Shown here: positions 45,256 through 58,398 of the stretch, piece after piece
Layout of the letters: each line of letters begins with the position of its first letter
Position numbering within the stretch: position 1 is the first letter of the stretch
NCBI GenBank assembly: GCA_024752435.1
Contig: CP103037.1
Span: 248,001 to 312,000 of the forward strand
Direction of reading: 5' to 3'
From: Allantophomopsis cytisporea
Lineage: Eukaryota > Ascomycota > Leotiomycetes > Phacidiales > Phacidiaceae
DNA length: 64,000 nucleotides
Made by a program: the position numbers and the translations under genes
The notes under the pieces: model-generated
Database searches by the model: none
What the model saw: the letters and a program-made list of their open reading frames with translations, nothing else
Told to the model about the DNA's origin: nothing

Positions 45256-46091
45256 TCATGGTCTTCGCGAAGCATTCCATAAATCCAGAATATTAGCGTC
45301 AAGAATCTCTGTTAGCTTCGAGGCTATGGCTCTTGTATGGCTATGAAGAGGACCGAAGGCCTCGCAAATGAGGACCTCAATGCAGAAACCCCGCAATTCT
45401 GAGTGGCTCTGTATATGTATAGTATCATCCAAGATATAGTATCATCCAAGAGCACTTGTATCTGTGCTTTGGTAAAACAATAGCCATGCAGATAATGCAA
45501 CTCTTTGAATCGTGTTATAGCCTTAGAAAGGTCGTCCGTGTAGTTAAGACCATAAGCGTGCTCAACCTCTTTGATGAAGAAGTAAAGATCAACGAGTATC
45601 GAGACACTCTTTTCGAAGATTAAGAATCCAGTACCATTGAAGTCAGGCTCCTTAAGCAATTGTGGCGTCGGGATCTTGCTCGTATAAAGAAAATCCACGA
45701 GAGCCTGAAAGACATTTGCATCCATGTCGGCGATCCAGAGCTCGTTCTTGTTACCACTGATATCAGTCTGAACCTGACGAGAATTATAACCCGACGAGAT
45801 GTTTGTGCTTTCCAAAAAGATGGAAATCGGTTTAAATCTGCACAAAACTTCTCGGTGGACGTAGAAAGGTGTCTCACTAATGTGTACTTTGACAATTTCT
45901 CCGTACTTGGAAGTAGAACTACAAGGTTGTTGGCTAGTCCGTTATATCCTGTCTCAATTTACAACCGTCCAGCTGAACCAATATTGCGGTACCAAGTGGG
46001 CGAATATAACTGAACCAGGCGCAGAAAGCATATGAAATACATACGAGGAAGCCCGAAGTGGAACATGTTCGTCTTTGCCCGAAGTCACCAT
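45256..46091 (-). CDS. BTB/POZ-domain protein with frameshifted C-terminus
   Basis: Present reading: complement(join(45324..45933,46045..46091)), 218 residues with one 111-nt intron. The BTB core is visible after splicing: SKYGEIVKVHISETPFYVHREVLCRFK, then DMDANVFQALVDFLYT. BTB domains dimerise and often recruit Cullin-3 or other partners; many such single-domain proteins occur in fungi without known targets. A perfect 17-bp tandem duplication at 45418-45451 shifts the frame, so the present protein ends in an unrelated tail at 45324. In the other frame downstream of the duplication the sequence stays open to a stop at 45256-45258 and would give a longer, charged helical end (235 residues in all). 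The feature extent covers that original end. Confidence 0.75.
45418..45451. repeat. perfect 17-bp tandem duplication
   Basis: Two adjacent identical copies of TATAGTATCATCCAAGA (45418-45434 and 45435-45451). Because 17 is not a multiple of three, it breaks the BTB reading frame. Confidence 0.95.
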
Positions 46092-46944
46092 CTTGAAAAA
46101 GTGATGCCTGAATCAAATGTTATCAGCTGGAGGATTTTGCAGTGGCCGCGGTTGGAGATCAAGCTTCGAGATTTGGAGAGCTGTTGGAGATGAAGACCAA
46201 ACTTTGTATGTTTTCGTGGTGGTCGGAGGACATTTATGCTGTATACTGTTGACGCCGGTATGAAAACCGGTCAAAGAGAAAGTTTCTGAGGTTGATGTGA
46301 GGAATAAAGACGGCGAGAAGGGGATTTGAGAATGTGCTTGAAAGTATGTGGGAACAGCGCTGCTGCATGATGCACTGTTTCTCCATTTGAAGTCAAACAA
46401 AGATGAAGCGTACACAGCATGACACGAAAGTACCTGTGCACAGTATATGTTCAAAGAAGGAATGAATCCATTTGTTGAAAAGATTCTGTGTGTCTACAGA
46501 AGATGCTTCAAACAATAGGTTTCATCGTAAGACAAAACCTTTCCACGTAGACTGATTCATAGGCTTTTTTAAAGAGAAAAGAAAGCCCCCCGAGTAAGAG
46601 AGAGAAACCAAGGAGAAAATGGAAGAGCATGAAACAATTACAGCCATTTGTGGTAAATTGATGGAAGAAACAAAACGTTCGAAAACTTCAATAGAGCATG
46701 CATGACTGAACTCAGCAAGAGGTCATAAAATTCGTATAGACTATCACAAACTCTTACCCAGTCATTCATACAGTCCACAATCCAACTCTTCCCCATTCCC
46801 CATCCCCCATTACATAGCATACATAAAAGCATACATAGAATACAAGGTACTTGCCACCGAAGCCCATCCCACCCACCAAGTCACAAGCCAACCTACAAAT
46901 ACAGACCTCCCAAAGTCCCAGACCAACACCAAGACCAATACGTG
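46092..46944. other. intergenic, BTB promoter and TF3 3' flank
   Basis: Pyrimidine-rich (minus strand) sequence upstream of the BTB start looks like its untranslated leader; open frames here are low in coding character. Confidence 0.4.
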
Positions 46945-49683
46945 TCAACCAAAAAACTCCCCAGTAACGAGCGTCTCCCAAGGCCTATCCTCTGCCCAAG
47001 CCTTCTCCATAAGCGCACGCGCCTTATGCACCTGTGCCATACCAAGCGCCTCAACATTCAGCATACGACCACGAATATATTCCCGATCATCATCATCACG
47101 CGCATCACAGCCAGTGGTGAACATAACGAAGAGCAAGCAGCCCTCAGCAGCACTGCCCTTCCGAACCCCAGCCAGCAGGTCAATGACCTTCTTCACAGCA
47201 GCCTGAACATCAGCGGAGGTCGATTCCTTGCCGAGGATACGACGGTGTAGATGGATGAGGCCAGCCCACGCGAAGGCCTCGTTGACAGCGCTCATCTCGG
47301 TGTCGTCGGCGGCTGACTCGGCGAGAGAAGAGTGTGCGTGCGGCATAGGACAGGGAGAGATGTTCGGGTCTGTGCGTGCGGCTTCGAGCTGTGCCATGAG
47401 TTTATTGGCCTTCGCAATGATGGTTGCTGTGGGTCGCCAGAGAGGGCGAATGGAATGGTCGGGCGCGATGCGGTCGGCGTCGCATTGTCGTGCGAGATCG
47501 GCAATGCGTGCGAGGATATGTACGAGGCGTGGTGTGAAGCCAAGTAGGCAGTCGATGCGGTTGTCATGTGCTTCGGATGCATAGTCATCGTCGTCGTCGT
47601 CGGCGTTTGAAGGCGGTAGTTTCGCGCCCGAGAGGGAGCCGATGACATCGAGGTAGAGGAACCAGCGGAGGAGGAAGGATTCCACAGGCGATTTCATGGA
47701 TTTGGCGCCGCCACGCTCGCTGATGATGCGGCGGGCCATGGTTAAGTGGTCTTGCCATTTGACTGACACTTGACCAAAGGCGTTTGGGGCAATGATTTCG
47801 AGGGATGCCAGCATGATGGCTGTTGCTAGGGATTCGTTGGTTAAGCGCTTTTTGTCTTCAGAAAGTGCTTTTCGTAAATTGCCGAATACATCATTCATCC
47901 AGTGCGCTATACGGACGTTGGGTTCGGGCTGGTGAAGGAGGCGGGCGCGGTGTGAGGCACTATATGTCAAAAGGAGGTTCATGAGGTCGGGATCTCGGAC
48001 AGCCATTTGGGGGAGGAGGCTTTTGAAAGGATTTGATGCTAAAAATAATCAGTAAAATACTTGAGAAGATGCAACAATATACATACTACACTCATGTGGT
48101 AGGAGTGCCCTAGCAGTGGCATTTAAGAAATGGTGGAAATATCTTCAAAAAGTCAGTATCCAGATATCAAACGTCGAAGTCTATACTTACAGCATGTTCA
48201 TTGGGTTCGACATCAAAGTCTGTGGAAGAGGCTCCAAAGATCTTGGAATCTACAAGAATATCAAATTAACACAGCCCGATCCCGCAAATATCGTATTGCT
48301 CAATTCCATACTTACACTAATAGGCACAGGCGTAGCATAATAACTTGCCTCCCTCCCCTGATACCCCAGCCCAAACCCAAATTCAGGACTCCAAGCCCCA
48401 TCTTCATCAACTACACAATCCATTTCTCTAATAGCAGCGGGAGTAGCCCCAGAAGTAGCACTCATATCATCATTTTTTCCGATATCCAAGTCCTTGAATC
48501 CCCTATCCAATCCCCAGGTGAATGTCTCCTCCTCAGAGATAGCACCCGTTGGGCTTCCCAGAGGAAACGCAGGGCTATGTAGGCTACCCGAGTAACTCGA
48601 ACTCTCATGTGGCATGCCGGGTGGGCCGGAGAGCAGGGAATTTACTGACATGCGCCGAATCTCAGTGTCGTGTGCGACCAGTGGAGAATATCGTGGGGTG
48701 TATCCACGGTAGCCGTCGTCACTATGCGTGGAGGATGCTCCAGGGGTCATTGGGGAGCCCACGGAATTCTGCGTCATCGGTGTCGCATACTGCGTCGTAC
48801 TATATGGTGATAGAGGGCCAGCGGTCGGAGGCGGCATGATGCTGGTATCCTCTCTTTTCAACCGTTTCCGGGGTCGTTCGAAGGCTGTCTTTTCAGGACT
48901 GTAGTTGAGTTCTTCTGAGTACGATCGCGATGGCACGGGTTCATTGTATTCATGCTGTCGATATACTTCAGCTGGAGGACTTGCTGTATTTGAATATGAT
49001 GGGGATGGTAATCCGCCGGGCTGTGTGAGTTGTTTCACTCTCGACAGTGCTGGTGGGATCGGTGTATTTTGCGGTCGTGAATCGTAGGCCCTACTCGTAT
49101 ATTCTTGTGGTCGATCCATTGCTGGTAAAGCTAATGGTTTGATTCTTGGTAGAGCAGATTGGTCCCCAATCAAGCTATCCGCCGGTCGAGAGTTATATTG
49201 TGGTCGTGGGCTTTCCTCTAACATCGAGGGTCGCGGAGTAAAAGTTTCATGTCCAAGGCTCGTCGGCGTTGCAAGATCATATGTCGATGTTGTAGAAGGT
49301 TGTGAGTCTTCTATGGGCGGTCTCGACGTTGGGTGCGAATAAGAAGACATAGCAGGAGAACCGGAACTGGTACTCATCGTAGAAGGCTGCCCATCGCCAC
49401 CTGCGGTGAAAGCAAAAGTAAACTGACCATTAGCCTCAGCATCCGACTTCTTTTTCCCTCTACCATCCCAATTGAGTCTGATGCTATAATCGCATGTCTC
49501 GCCCTGGCGTTGGCAGTTCAAGCAGGCGGGATGCTCCTCGTCGCATTTTACTTTCCTCGCCTTGCAGGGCCTTGAGAATCATCAGCGCCTTGCCACGTCG
49601 GGTTGGAGGGGATTGCGGTACCAACAGCCATTACGGCTTCTTCTCTTGGGCTCAGGGGCGCCAGCTTTCTTTGGGCGAGGCAT
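46945..49683 (-). CDS. Zn2Cys6 transcription factor 3
   Basis: Model: complement(join(46945..48038,48087..48142,48191..48249,48316..49570,49622..49683)), 841 residues. The zinc cluster spans intron 1: cysteines at 20, 23, 30, 37, 40 and 47 (GCWPCKARKVKC, ACLNCQRQGETC), preceded by a basic N-terminus. About 350 residues of Ser/Pro/Thr-rich, low-complexity sequence follow. The C-terminal half is the fungal-specific regulator domain: YFHHFLNATARALLPHEC, LPQMAVRDPDLMNLLLTYSASHRARLL, and LLRWFLYLDVIGSL. An acidic run of Asp lies after it. This is the Pro1/Arca-like architecture (zinc cluster plus Fungal_trans_2-type domain). The regulated genes cannot be named. The introns of 48-66 nt all restore family sequence. 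Confidence 0.88.
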
Positions 49684-51336
49684 CTGGGCGGTTGGGATGG
49701 AGATGGAGATGTCGATTGAGGAATGAGGGCTCGATCTTCCAGGCGCACAATCACGAGCATGCACGCCGACATCTAGTATTGAAGAATTGGACCACGGTAT
49801 GGCAAGAGTTGGGTGGAAGATTAGATATTTGTTGCAAAGACATATGGGCTTCTTCTGGATCAGAGAATAGATGTAAGCATCGCAAGCTTTCTGGGGGGTT
49901 TTTCCTGTATAGATTTGGATTTTTCTTGAGTGTATTTCTTGAGATGTTTTCCCGTCGCTATTCCTATGATTGGCCTTATGCTTGGGTAGTATTTGGCAAT
50001 ACTCGAGGGGATTGAAAGTGTGTTCCTGACTTGCTGAATTGATAATTGGTTAATAATGATTTTGTAATGTAGAGAAGTAATGTCTGCGTACATGAAAGTT
50101 GCAGGCAATGAATGCGACTGCCAGGGAATCCGAGGTACGAGATGCAGTTTATGGCGGGGATGTTGGAGCTATCAATGATCCTAACAGTCGCTTAGATAAG
50201 GAATGCAAATGTTGGTGGTGGAGGAGTGGAGCTTGGTAGCATGTGGTGCTTGAGTCGACTCTCTCACTCGGAAGCTTAAGACGAGCTCAGTCCGAGCAAG
50301 GAGGAGGACGAGGAGCTTGACAACGAGTGAAGACCGAGGGACGACGGAGGAGAAGTCAAGAGAATACTACATCGATGATGCGCGATTTGTGATGCATGAT
50401 GTGATAGATGAGATTAGATGAGACAGGAACACGGATGGTTGATGATAACAGACAATACTCCGTACCCATTTATTTTGTTCGATTGTCTTGTATTGTATTG
50501 TATTGTATTGTATTGTATTTTATTAACTTAGGAATGAAAGCATTGCATGTCATTCGCATCTTCGACGTCTCAAGATCATATAATCAATCATATCATATCT
50601 TATTAATCTACCCACTTCATAGCTGTCCATTCATCTTCGTCTGGTCTCTTGATTGAAAGTATACTGGGTAAGAGAATATAATCACATGTGGAGTAGATGA
50701 ACGAACGACAGAAGCAATGTATGCATATACATAGGTTTATCAACAAGCATCACGATATCCACATTCACAGAATAGGAATTGTTAGCCAGCGACATAGTTA
50801 TGCATCAAGAACCCCCCTCCATCTCAACACCAACAGCACGCATCAACAGACACATGAGCACCTCTTCCCGACTATAGACCCCGCATGTATATACATACAG
50901 ACAATAGAAGACAGGCATATACGCGAGATACAACTCCGCACATTGGAAGATAAGCAAACGATTGTGAAGCACGCAAAGGCGAAACACCCATACTCGCCCT
51001 ATCTTATTTCTCAGAGTTCCAGATAACACAAGCATGGCAACAATGAATACGAGTCTCCTTTTATTTTGGCAAACACTTTGTAAACTTCCACATTGGGACT
51101 GATTCCAACTCGCGTGCATGCATATATTACCCCTGCCCCCTCCCGCTCCGCGCTTGCATCACTCATTGCAGGACCAGCAGGGAATCACACAAGGGTATCG
51201 GGTGCCACGGTGCTTCAGAACAAGGACGAAAACTTCAGACGTTCGAAGCACAAGGTACGCTCGGTCAGACGGGGGGGATACTGCAAGTGCGACCGTTTTA
51301 TGCTTTTTTTATGCTTAAACTGCCCTAAGTTTAATA
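49684..51336. other. TF3 promoter and intergenic region with microsatellite
   Basis: About 1.65 kb. The stretch near 50280-50360 is rich in GAG/GAC purine runs, probably TF3 leader or promoter. A TATTG microsatellite is listed separately. Remaining frames are chance. Confidence 0.45.
50491..50519 (+). repeat. TATTG pentanucleotide microsatellite
   Basis: Five perfect TATTG units and a partial sixth, in an intergenic region. Confidence 0.9.
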
Positions 51337-53348
51337 TTACATGACGGAGATAGAGACGATCTTAATGTCCACTTCGGGCTTCTCTTTGTAGACGCGCGCG
51401 TTTTCGATTTTGTGGATGACGTCCAGGCCCTGGATGGCTCGGCCAAAAATGGTATGTTTGTTGTCGAGCCACGGCTATTGGCTGCGTTAGTATGTGGCTC
51501 AAATTCGAGGGTTGAGGAAAACAGGGTATGCGTGATTCAGAAATCGAAAGGGATGCGGGAGTACATACCGTTTTCTCAGTGGTGATGAAGAACTGACTAC
51601 CATTTGTGTTTGGACCGGCATTGGCCATACTAAGTGTATATGGCTTATCATGCTTCAGCGTACTGAACTCATCTTCGAACTCGCGTCCCCAAATACTCTC
51701 ACCACCCGTGCCGTCACCCAGGGGATCACCGCACTGAATCATAAATTTGCGAATAACGCGATGGAAGATAGTGTTGTTATAGTAGCCCTGCTTCGAATGA
51801 GTAACGAAGTTCTCAACTGCCTTGGGAGCTGCATCGGGGAAGAGCCGAACGTGTATATCGCCGTAGGTGGTGTGGATCACAGCAGCAGTGCCACTCTCTG
51901 CAACCTTAGCTTCGACTTGCTTACGGGCGTTCGGATTGGTGGGTTTCTCGTTCTGCACATCACGCTCTGACTTCGAGGCCTCCTCGTCATTGGTAAACAT
52001 GTAAAAGCGCACTTTACCCACACCAGTAGTGATCAGAATGGGATCCCGAGTTTCAGATTCCTGAAGCAGTGGATTGGCAGATGCCGCCATGGCGACCGTC
52101 GTGATCCCTTTCTTTTGCGGCGCACCCTGGTACATGGTCAAGTTCAAGGGTCGAAAGTTCTCATCCTTCCCATATACCTTTACAACACGGTTTGTGTATG
52201 TATTGATGACCTTTGTTCCATGGATAGATCCATAGAGGATGAAGTGTCCCGTCTCGTCAAAGATCACGTTTACCTTGTTTCGTAAATCTGGTGTCTCAAC
52301 TTCTCTCTCGGTCGCTAACCGACGACCAAATTCCACATCTTCAAATTTCTGCAGCGAAGTACCAGCTTGCTGCATCTCCTCGATGATCTGTAAAGACTCA
52401 TCATATGTGCGATATAGTTTTCCAGTTGGGAAATCGAAAACACGCACTTTTCTGTCGGGGAATGAATATGTCGCGAACTGGGAGCCAGATGGGGACATTG
52501 TGAGTGAGGCGGGAACAGACCTCGCTTTCTTGAAGTCGAACAGATTCGTTGAGCTCTTGTATTCGAACACAGTGTCCGGCTTTTCGTAATTGTTCCCCGG
52601 AGACCAATATTCCACCATACCATTTTCATCAGCAGAGACCACACAATCATATGCATCATTGAAGGCCATCAAAGCTACCACACTTCGATGTAATCCGGAA
52701 ATTGTATATACTGGCTCTTGATTCTCGCCCCTTCCATCAAATATGCGGATTGAGTGATTGACCTCATCCGACGCTGCCAGCAGCGGTAAAGAAGCCCCTC
52801 TTTTATGAACCCAACAAATGCACTTTGGTGTAAATTCGAGGGAGAGCATTGAAAGTAGATCGAAAGTTATAACATCGAAGATCTTAATCGTTTTGTCTAC
52901 ACCAGCTGTAGCAAAGCTCCGTCCGTCCGCCGAGACAGAAACACTCTTTATCTCTCCAATATGCGCCTTGAATTCTTTCACAAATTCAATTCCCTCAGCG
53001 TCCTTCTTCCAGAACTTGACAACACCGTCGACAGAGCTTGTGATCAGGAAATCCGTCAATGGTGTCATAGTCACAAATGATAGCTGCTCCTTATGCATCA
53101 AGGATTTCGAATACCGCGACGATTTCGGAAGGGCGGAGATATATAGCTTCTCATAGGGGAGGACACGGCGTTTCTTCTTGGGGGCTGCAGAAGGTAGCTG
53201 TGGTCCCATATCATCATCGGACGATGAAGCTAATCAGGTCAGTCTAATTCCAAGGACAGTCATTCTAATACAACTCACCGTCACCATCTTCTTCCTCTTC
53301 TCTTCCCCTCTTCCTCGACTCCGCAGCCTCTGGTGTAATGTCGGACAT
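51337..53348 (-). CDS. WD40-repeat cyclophilin (PPWD1/CYP15-type peptidyl-prolyl isomerase)
   Basis: Model: complement(join(51337..51474,51569..53229,53279..53348)), 622 residues. The first ~400 residues carry WD40-type repeats, for example SFVTMTPLTDFLITSSVDGVVKFW and SVSADGRSFATAGVDKTIKIFD. A cyclophilin domain follows from TTYGDIHVRLFPDAAPKAVENF, with the active-site block IFHRVIRKFMIQCGDP and NTNGSQFFITTEKTPWLDNKHTIFG. The last intron (94 nt) must be removed to reach PWLDN and the normal end. PPWD1-type proteins are nuclear and linked to the spliceosome; the isomerase acts on Xaa-Pro bonds. The acidic N-terminus with EEEEDGD then a KKKRR nuclear signal fits. Confidence 0.95.
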
Positions 53349-53586
53349 TTCTTCGTGTTCTGTTGTGGTAGATGGTTTCCTCTCGACAAAATTCACGGGC
53401 GGCCCTCACGATGACCGCGATGCTGGTACCTGAATCGCAAGGCCGCCTTAGCGCAAGGCTGACAATACCTTACGTCAGAGCCAGTTCATGCTGATGTTAG
53501 CTATAAGTTACAGCCTCCCATCCAAATAAAATCATTTCATCACATCTGTCATCTTCCTCATTTTCTGTAATTTGTGTCTTTTCAGC

Positions 53587-54477
53587 ATGGCATCTCCAGT
53601 ACAAAAGCTTATAGAAAAGCATCCGCTACAGCGGCTTTCCTCGCCTTCCCGGGGCGCTTCTATGGTCCTTCACATAGTTGGACTCATTTCCTCCGCTCTC
53701 TCCTATAAATATCTAGTTGATTGGCCGTCGCCTATCAATGAGTCCTATGGTTGGCATTGGCAGTACCTGACGATCCTTGGTCTCACAGTTTCTACTGCAA
53801 GTTTGGGGTTCGGTCTGTTGGCCGATATCACGTTATCACCAACGTTCTTTTTCATCAAAAATAGCTTGTCGCTCTGTAGTGCGCCATTGGAGGTGCTGAT
53901 TTCTATTCTATATGTAAGGATATCTTATCTAAATATACAGAAATGCTAGTTACCAGAAGTTTGCTAATAGAAGCAGTGGGGTATAAGTGCCATTGACAAG
54001 ACTTTGGTCGTTCCTCCCGAGATTCAAATCTCTCCTTGGGCAGATATTGGATTCCATGCAAGTAAGATTTCTCCTCTTTCTGAATCCATACTTTTGACTG
54101 ACCTTGAAAGTGCCATCTATTCTCCTGACTATTGATCTCTTGTTTTTCTCCCCACCATGGACAATGGCAGTCGCACCAGCAATGGGACTTTCGTCCGTCA
54201 TTGCTTGCTTATACTGGTATGCCGCCCTCTTTCATTTCAAGTATGGAAGTCGACTAACCAAGATAGGTGGTGGGTTGAACACTGCTACAGCCATAACGGC
54301 TTTTACCCATACCCTCTGTTCGCTGTCCTGGACACAACCCAACGAGTTGTACTGTTCACAGGAGCTGCAGTGACAATGACTGCGAGCACAATGTTGTTGA
54401 AGTGGCTGTACGGACGAGTCAATGGATTGCAAGGAGCGCAAACAAGAGCTAGACCGGGTAACGTGAAGGCACAGTAG
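53587..54477 (+). CDS. FAR-17a/AIG1-like integral membrane protein
   Basis: Model: join(53587..53913,53977..54061,54111..54216,54267..54477), 242 residues with introns of 49-63 nt. About six hydrophobic helices. Family-like pieces include the first-exon ASLGFGLLADIT, the spliced YWGISAIDK and WADIGFHAMPSILLTIDLLFFSPPW, and the C-terminal WWVEHCYSHNGFYPYPLF then LKWLYGRVNG. Mammalian relatives (AIG1/ADTRP) hydrolyse branched fatty-acid esters of hydroxy fatty acids with a Thr/His pair; the HNG His here may be the equivalent, and Thr in LLTIDLLF a candidate. The function in fungi is not established. It is divergent from the cyclophilin across 238 bp. Confidence 0.82.
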
Positions 54478-57432
54478 ATACACTGTATTGAAAAGCATGC
54501 ATATTAACGTATAGAGATTAGATATGAGAAATATGAATGTTATGTAGTAAAGGCCTCACACTGGGCTAGTGAACCTGAAAGTGAATGAGACATATGGCTG
54601 TAGGCAAGGTATAACCAAAAGCACAAATATAGAATAAAAGTGCAAAGAGAATACGAAACCAATCATACTTTGTTCTGATCGATCGCCACATCAGAAAACT
54701 TCCGAAGGATTTTACTGATGCAAGTTCCTGGAAAGTCGGACTCTCGAATCTTCGCGCTTTGCATTTGATGAAGTTTCTCGCCGATGCGAACGTTCTACTA
54801 TGTCGTTGGATCTAGCCTTAAGGACTTTGTGAAGGAAAGTCTACTAGCTTGTCCTTAACAATACCTTGAGGATATGAGCCTTATTATACTACTCATCACC
54901 ATTTGCTATATCACCATAGTAATTTGAGTCTTTTATTAAATTATCCTCAAGAGGACACTTCAAAAAAACGAAAGAAAAAAAAAAAGAAAAAGACTTCAGC
55001 GTGCTGTTGCTCACCCACACTTACAGTATTATTCTGTTAGGGGAACTACTATATATTCACTTTCGATACGTTTATCCGTTATGACCAGGAAGATTGTATG
55101 AAACTCCGCGATATCGACAACTGAAGTTGGTATACTTGTACTAGTACGTACTAATAGAACGCGTGCGTTTCAAGTGAATAGTACCTGCTAAATCGGCGAA
55201 GCTTGCAAAACAAACGATATAGGAAAGGAGAGATATATGAACGATACTTCCCTAAATGATCTCTCTAGAATTGTTCTTAAACATTATCATATACGTGCTT
55301 GTTCGGCGTTTGCTTGAAGCGATGTTTTTTCACGATGTTGAGCTTATCGCAGATTTGGGTGCTGAGCCTATTGAAGGAGAAAAGCAGCAGGATTCTGCTG
55401 CGCAGTACTACAGTGCTTGCCCAATCCCGTAATAAGTGAAAGTGAGAATGATTCACTTTCACATACTCGCGCGGAATTGAAGTTTGTATATTGGCCATAT
55501 ATGTTGACATATCGTATAATACACATACAGAGCAACCAAAATTATATACGTGGCTGCAATAATTCCAGCATATATCTCTAATCTTGATACACAACTATAG
55601 CAAAATGATAAACTGTACAGTCGCCGATACAGTATAAAAAGATTCAAAAGTGAAAATGGCAAAAGATCAATCCACAGGACCTCCGATTTGGCCGTGCGTA
55701 TTGCAGAAACCCTTTTTGGGGTTTTCTTTCCGTATTTGGTCGTTGCGAGAGTCGAACACATACTTGTTACCTTGTCCAACTTCGTAGTGATAGCTAAGGA
55801 AATCTACCACTACACCATGAAGGCTGTTGGATGCTATGAATCTGCTTTTTGACAAATATAACATTGTCTGCAGGTTCACATCCATAAGGTGTAGATTCTA
55901 TACAAGTGCTAGCTGAAAAATCATCAAATATCACTCACATTGAAGCTGCACAACATTGTAGTGTTAGTATGACGACTCTGTTGATAGCAGGTCTGTTATG
56001 CAAAATTCTTGTAGTCTTTCTCTTAGAGGACTGAATGCTAGGCTTCAATCAACGCATACCATGTATCAAAACAACTTACAAGTTACCTGCCGCGTTACTC
56101 ATAATCGATCGGGCTCTGGCACAGTAATTGCTGCAGCATCAGATCACTCAGCCACTTTGTCAGTAGTTGATACTACAGCGAGAAAAATCAAATGGAAGCA
56201 GATATCATTTTCAAAGGACAGACTCAATTGTTGGGGAGAGTATCCCTAACTGAAGCACTATGACCGTCATTCACCACACTAGGCAACATCAAAAATGAGC
56301 TCTAGCTTACGTTATATTTGCTGGTTATTTAGGCTATGAACGACCTAGTAAATGATTAGGCACTTGCTAAAGCAATCTTAAGAAGACTCGGGATGTGAGG
56401 AGTACTTTGTTTCCATCAGCGTGTTTGTATTTCGGTAAGTGTTCTTGAAAGTAGCGGATTATCTCAACATCAAGAGACCAACTCCAAGCTGGATATAGGA
56501 GATCCAAGTGAGGACGTCTGAATTGTTATGTTTTGTCGAATACCATAACGCTGCGAGTTTGAGATATCCTTCAATTTCTATGCCATAACTGATAACTAGT
56601 CTATTTTTTGAACATAGCGGCAAAAGTTAAGATGAGACGGATATCCATAAAAATTCATTAATATTGTGTTTTTCTTTCCATTATTAATGACTCAAATACA
56701 ACTCAACCGCTACATAGTCTAAGAACTTATGAATAACCATAACGATTTGTATTTTAAAGATCATAAATCATCTAGTCATTGTTTGCTAGATGGATTTGTA
56801 TTGTAATTTAAACTCGGTACCCCAAGATACAACTCACCTATCTTCAAGTACAGAAAGAATCTCAGCAGCAGAAGCGAGCAATAGAACCATGACGGAAGCT
56901 TACATATCACACAAACAGGTAATTGATAGATGTTTACCAGCCCAGTAGATCGCAGCCGAACCTTTCATCTTCATGTATATCGTTGATACCATCTTTACTC
57001 CCACCTCGTTTGATATATGCTGCCTGGTTTTAGCTTGGAAATTGAAATTGATGACAGTGTATAAAGATATTATGGTAAAGAAAGTTGTAGAAAGTAGATC
57101 AATTTACATGAACATGGTTCTCCAGCTTTCGTTCAGAAGAAATATATTCAGTGTCTGTCTGCTTATTATGTTTCTCTTTCTTTTACATATGAACCATTAT
57201 GACAAGACGACCAATCATCTAGTTCCCCTATGCATCTCTGACCTACATATGATGAGAAGGTACATGGTTTCCAATTTCTTTTGCAGGCTTCAAGAAGCGG
57301 GTAGCCGGCGGTAAGGACCACGCCAAACGCTGAGCTTTGAGAACATCACGTACAAATAGGCAATTCATCTCCGAGACTGTCAGAAGATGTAGCTCCTCTA
57401 TTTCAGATTTGAACATTGACCACATTCAGATC
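54478..57432. other. gene-poor intergenic region
   Basis: Almost 3 kb without a supportable gene. It includes A-rich runs near 54963-54990. Frames at 55277-55885 (minus) and 56973-57314 (plus) look like chance AT-rich reading. Confidence 0.45.
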
Positions 57433-57987
57433 ATGGCATCTGCTGGTAATACACCGCTCGATATTTTCTTCTTGTCATACCAGTCCTTTCGATATGATCC
57501 CTCTCTACCCCCCTCTCAATCTTACCGAAACTTGCAACGTTACAAAAAATGGACAAGACGCGATCCCCAAAGCAAGGATAGCTGGAACAAATACCAGGAA
57601 GCTTTGAGGCAGGAGTTCGCGCTTTGGTATGGTGCTGAAAATGATCTTGAGGCATGGCACGCTTTGTGCCGTGCTGTCGGCATCAGCCCTTTGCCAGAAA
57701 CGCGTCAAAAGTGCAAAAAGGTAAGATATCTCAGATTATCACGGTGAGGAAGTCCTAAGGCGATTCAGGCTCTGCGAAATACTCATGTCAATTTGATTGA
57801 CTTGATTGAACATGGACGAAAGGCGGGAGACACTGGTGCTGAAGTTAGGAAATTTCCCAGCATTAGGAAACTTAGAGAGTATACCCTCAAGACCAGGAAG
57901 ATCTTTAAAAATGATCTTAATGACAAGGAGACTGAGGGTGGAGTTGTTCTTAGACATCTACTTCGGCCGATCTTCCAGATGAGTTGA
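57433..57987 (+). CDS. conserved fungal hypothetical protein, 168 residues
   Basis: Model: join(57433..57720,57769..57987) with a 48-nt intron. The pattern matches a widespread but uncharacterised fungal family as I remember it: FFLSYQSFRYDPSLPPSQSY near the start, W-x-RDP, EALRQEFALWYGAENDLEAWHALCRAVGI, and after the splice THVNLIDLI. The second exon is basic. No signal peptide or membrane helix. The start MASAG was chosen because it lines up with the usual N-terminus; the frame is open further upstream. Function unknown. Confidence 0.72.
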
Positions 57988-58398
57988 AAGAGGATGGTGA
58001 TAGAGAAATACTCCAACTCTAATTAAGTGTAATTTTCGAATTTGAATTGGTTCAATACTCGACCAAATGCAATTCTAATTCAATCAAATTATTCATAACC
58101 AGGTATGTCCTAGCACGTGATCTAAATCCTAAGGCAAAAACAAATCTGAAAGTCTAAATCTGACCTCGGCGCAAACCGTACCCACGTGATCCTACACTAG
58201 CGTCCGCCAATGACGCGCCCGATTACACAGAAATCTTTAATATTGCTATTTCGACTCACACTTGTGCATTTGGCCTTGACAAACAAACGTATATAATTTC
58301 TTATTAAGCAGACTGATCATAAGAAATTGTCACAACTACCATAAATTAATTTGTTTCTTGATTTTTGAATCGATTCATCTACATCAGAGCAAAAAGTC
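57988..58398. promoter_or_regulatory. upstream region of DAHP synthase
   Basis: About 410 bp. AT-rich, with CACGTGATC near 58181 and a second GCACGTGAT near 58114 as possible E-box-like elements; binding is not shown. Confidence 0.35.

Noticed and set aside
46113..46454. 113-codon minus-strand frame upstream of the BTB gene
   Set aside because: Pyrimidine-rich leader-like sequence out of frame with the BTB start; no family.
50697..51119. Overlapping frames on both strands between TF3 and the cyclophilin
   Set aside because: Both look like random reading of AT-rich intergenic DNA.
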